The notes under the pieces: model-generated | Database searches by the model: none | What the model was told of the DNA's origin: nothing | What the model saw: only the letters and a program-made list of their open reading frames with translations | Source: Hydractinia symbiolongicarpus | Taxonomy: Eukaryota; Cnidaria; Hydrozoa; Anthoathecata; Hydractiniidae | Direction: 5' to 3' | Length of the DNA stretch: 64,000 nucleotides | NCBI RefSeq assembly: GCF_029227915.1 | Contig: NC_079881.1 | Location: 23,909,501-23,973,500, forward strand | Shown: piece after piece, positions 61,673-64,000 of the stretch | Numbering within the stretch: the stretch's first letter is position 1 | Layout: every line of letters starts with the position of its first letter | Program-made: the position numbers and the translations under genes

Positions 61673-63185
61673 CTAAATTTGACATGATTGCTGGAACTCA
61701 GCGATTACACCGGGCGCTGTGGCAGCGTTTTATTTAAAAATTAAGATAAACAAGTCTTTTTTTACTGTGGGACCAATCCTAGCCGTTAGTTCGCGCTGAA
61801 GAAATAGAAACAGTTTCAAAAACTATATTTCATTGACTTCCTAACGGTGTCAATCCGTTTGAGTTACAACGGTTGCGTCACATATTCGTACCAACATGTA
61901 TTTAGTAATTTTCTTCCGATATTACTAGGTTGCATTGCTTTTAACAGTGAAACGATTGACTCTGGCTCTTAATTGAACTGATTTTGGACTGTGACCTTAT
62001 AAATGTTATAAGTGAGACAATTGGACTCCAAGAAATAACATTCTTCCTAATTTGACATGATTGTGGGGACTCACCGATTACACTGGACCCTGTGGTAGCG
62101 CTTCATTTAAAAATTTAGATAAATAAGTGATTTTTACTGTGGGACCAATCCTAACCGTTAGCGCGCGCTGAAAATATAGAGACAGTTTCGAAAACTACAT
62201 TTCATTGACTTTCTAACGGTGTCAATCCGTTTGAGTTACAACGGTTGCGTCACATATTCGTACCAACATGTATTTAGTAATTTTCTTCCGATATTACTAG
62301 GTTGCATTGCTTTTAACAGTGAAACGATTGACTCTGGGACTTAATTGAACTGATTTTGGACTGTGACCTTATAAATGTTATAAGTGAGACAATTGGACTC
62401 CAAGAAATAACATTCTTCTTAATTTGACATGATTGTGGGAACTCACCGATTACACTGGACCCTGTGGTAGCGCTTCATTTAAAAATTTAGATAAATAAGT
62501 GATTTTTACTGTGGGACCAATCCTAGCCGTTAGCGCGCGCTGAAGATATAGAGAAAGTTTCAAAAACTCCATTTCATTGACTTTCTAACAGTGTCAATCC
62601 GTTTGAGTTACAACAGTTGCGTCACATATTCGAACCAACCTGTATTTAGCGATAGTATTCGGAAATTACTAGGTTCCATCGCTTTTAACAGTGAAACGTT
62701 TGACTGTGGGATTAATTGAACTGACTTTGGACTATGACCTTATAAATGTTATAAGTGAGACAATTGGACTCCAAGAAATAACATTCTTCTTAATTTGACA
62801 TGATTGTAGGAACTCACCGATTACACTGGACCCCGTGGTAGCGCTTCATTTAAAAACTTAGATAAATCAGTCAATTTTACTGTGGGATCAATCCTAGCCG
62901 TTAGCGTGCGCTGAAGAAATAGAGACAGTCTCAAAAACTACATTTCATTGACTTTCTAACGGTGTCAATCCGGTTGAGTTACAACGGTTGCGTCACATAT
63001 TCGTACCAACATATATTTAGCGATAGTATTCGGATATTACTAGGTTGCATCGCTTTTAACAGTGAAACGTTTGACTGTGGGACTTAATTGAACTGACTTT
63101 GGACTTTGACCTTATAAATGTTATAAGTGAGACAATTGGACTCCAAGGAATAACATTCTTCTAAATTTGACATGATTGCTGGAAT
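61673..63185 (+). repeat. Patchwork of copied segments (offsets 1490, 372 and 2978 bp)
   Basis: Three copied pieces fill this block. Bases 61650-61990 match 60160-60500 at 1490 bp (accgggcgctg, ctgtggcagcg, aaacaagtc). The b monomer near 61870-62170 is repeated 372 bp on, until a switch to gaagatatagagaaag near 62540. Bases 62539-63185 match 59561-60207 at 2978 bp (ttcgaaccaacctg, ggttccatcgc, caatccggttg). Confidence 0.84.
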
Positions 63186-64000
63186 TCAGCGATTACATTA
63201 GGCTCTGTGGTAGCGCTTTATTTAAAAATTAAGATAAATAAGTCTTTTTTTACTGTGAGACCAATCCTAGCCGTTAGTTCACGCTGAAGAAAAAGAGACA
63301 GTTTCAAAAAACTACATTTCATTGACTTCCTTACGGTGTCAATCCGTTTGAGTTACAACAGTTACGTCACATATTCGTACCAACATGTATTTAGTGATTT
63401 TCTTCCGATATTACTAGGTTGCATTGCTTTTAACAGTGAAACGATTGACTCTGGGACTTAATTGAACTGATTTTGGACTGTGATCTTATAAATGTTATAA
63501 GTGAGACAATTGGACTCCAAGAAATAACATTCTTCTTAATTTGACATGATTGTGGGAACTCACCGATTACACTGGACCCCGTGGTAGCGCTTCATTTAAA
63601 AATTTAGATAAATCAGTCAATTTTACTGTGGGACAAATCCTAGCCGTTAGCGCGCGCTGAAAATATAGAGACAGTTTCAAAAACTCCATTTCATTGACTT
63701 TCTGGCGGCATGAATCCGTTTGAGTTACAACGGTTACGTCACATATTCGTACCAACATGTATTTAGCGATAGTATTTGGATATTACTAGGTTGCATCGCT
63801 TTTAACAGTGAAACGTTTGACTGTGGGTCTTAATTGAACTGACTTTGGACTTTGACCTTATAAATGTGATAAATGAGCCAGTTTGACTACAAGAAATAAC
63901 ATTCTTATTAGTTGACATGATTGCTGGAACTCACCGATTACACTGGACCCCGTGGTAGCGCTTCATTTAAAAATTTAGATAAATCAATCAATTTTAGTGT
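63186..64000 (+). repeat. c-a monomers and an incomplete d/a chimera at the right edge
   Basis: Bases from about 63186 to 63930 match 57974-58718 at an offset of 5212 bp (14 monomers), sharing actgtgagacc in the c monomer and the a monomer after it. The last unit begins as class d (ttattagttgac, gattgctggaactca) and switches at about 63930 to class a (ccgattacactgg, ggaccccgtgg), ending with aaatcaatcaattttagtg as at 59515. The array runs off the window without an end. Confidence 0.85.

Larger units (their letters stand above)
1..64000 (+). repeat. Satellite DNA array, ~372-bp monomer, fills the whole window
   Basis: The same roughly 372-bp sequence recurs head to tail without interruption. 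A hand count of the landmark cacatattcg (allowing one or two substitutions) gives 173 positions from 268 to 63740. Ordinary spacings are 369-375 bp, averaging about 372.3 bp once six shortened units are set aside. Each monomer runs through the same ordered landmarks: ggactgtgacc, ttataaatg, gacaattggact, aaataacattctt, gacatgattg, gattacactgg, gtggtagcgct, actgtgggaccaatcc, gccgttagcgcgcgctga, catttcattgact, gttacaacgg, the cacatattcg core, ttactaggttgc, and cttttaacagtgaaac. All copies have the same orientation; I found no inverted copy and no inserted foreign sequence. Length, uniformity and higher-order structure are those of centromeric or pericentromeric satellite, but position on the chromosome cannot be read from the sequence. 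I do not recognise the family or the species. Confidence 0.99.

Noticed and set aside
20940-63758. A 63-codon reverse-strand open frame repeated many times (for example 26170-25979, 51471-51280, 63758-63567), starting at the cat of ccaacatg and ending at tta before caca
   Set aside because: It exists only in class a monomers, because other classes have in-frame stops or lack the frame. It has no recognisable domain, and its few amino-acid differences simply follow neutral repeat variants. It is a by-product of a homogenised satellite.
1-64000. ttataaatg in every monomer as a TATA box or promoter
   Set aside because: It is a common AT-rich word with no supporting initiator, downstream gene or other promoter element. 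Satellite transcription is possible but cannot be shown from sequence.
1-64000. Insect-type telomere repeat (TTAGG)
   Set aside because: ctagg and ttagc words occur once or twice per monomer but never in tandem, so there is no telomeric tract.
1-64000. CRISPR-like array
   Set aside because: The period is regular, but the whole 372 bp is repeated rather than short repeats separated by unique spacers.
1-64000. Pol III promoter boxes or a tRNA-derived origin for the monomer
   Set aside because: ggttgcgtcac looks faintly like a B box (GGTTCGANTCC) but lacks the central tcga, and no A box lies at the right distance.

Overview
The window is a single block of satellite DNA. From base 1 to base 64000 it is a head-to-tail tandem array of one AT-rich monomer of about 372 bp, always in the same orientation. 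I followed the landmark cacatattcg (with few variants) through the window by eye and counted 173 occurrences, from 268 to 63740. Nearly all intervals are 369-375 bp. The exceptions are three truncated units of 201 bp, two of 354 bp and one of 356 bp. I see no protein-coding gene, tRNA, rRNA, transposon, CRISPR array or unique sequence. The short open frames are by-products of the repeat.

The organism is eukaryotic, because arrays of this length and style are typical of centromeric or pericentromeric heterochromatin. I cannot name the species. The monomer is not human alpha satellite (171 bp), and I recognise no published satellite in it. CpG sites are abundant and not visibly depleted, which would fit a genome with little DNA methylation, such as many insects. 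That is inference only.

Layout. Bases 1-20258 hold relatively diverse monomers organised into local higher-order repeats (HORs): a 742-bp dimer (1-1115), a 2436-bp unit carrying a truncated monomer (about 2007-7490, 2.25 copies), a 2218-bp hexamer carrying a 19-bp deletion (10170-14605, 2 copies), a 1117-bp trimer (14300-16490), a duplicated single monomer (17414-18157) and a 1116-bp trimer (18027-20258). Bases 20259-41530 are built from four monomer classes, called a, b, c and d here. Their recurring order is b-c-a-d (tetramer, about 1490 bp). Between 25781 and 31742 the array is a strongly homogenised a-b-c trimer of exactly 1118 bp, followed by two copies of a 4097-bp 11-mer (31993-40186) and a 745-bp dimer (39980-41530). 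Bases 41531-64000 are a patchwork of duplications with periods 1116, 2604, 1859, 2979, 2233, 1490 and 5212 bp, mixing a-d classes with monomers like those of the left 20 kb and with several chimeric monomers.

Nothing here works as a gene set. What can be read is a history of unequal exchange, local amplification and gene-conversion-like patching. All boundaries are approximate: each can only be placed at the nearest diagnostic base between otherwise near-identical repeats.
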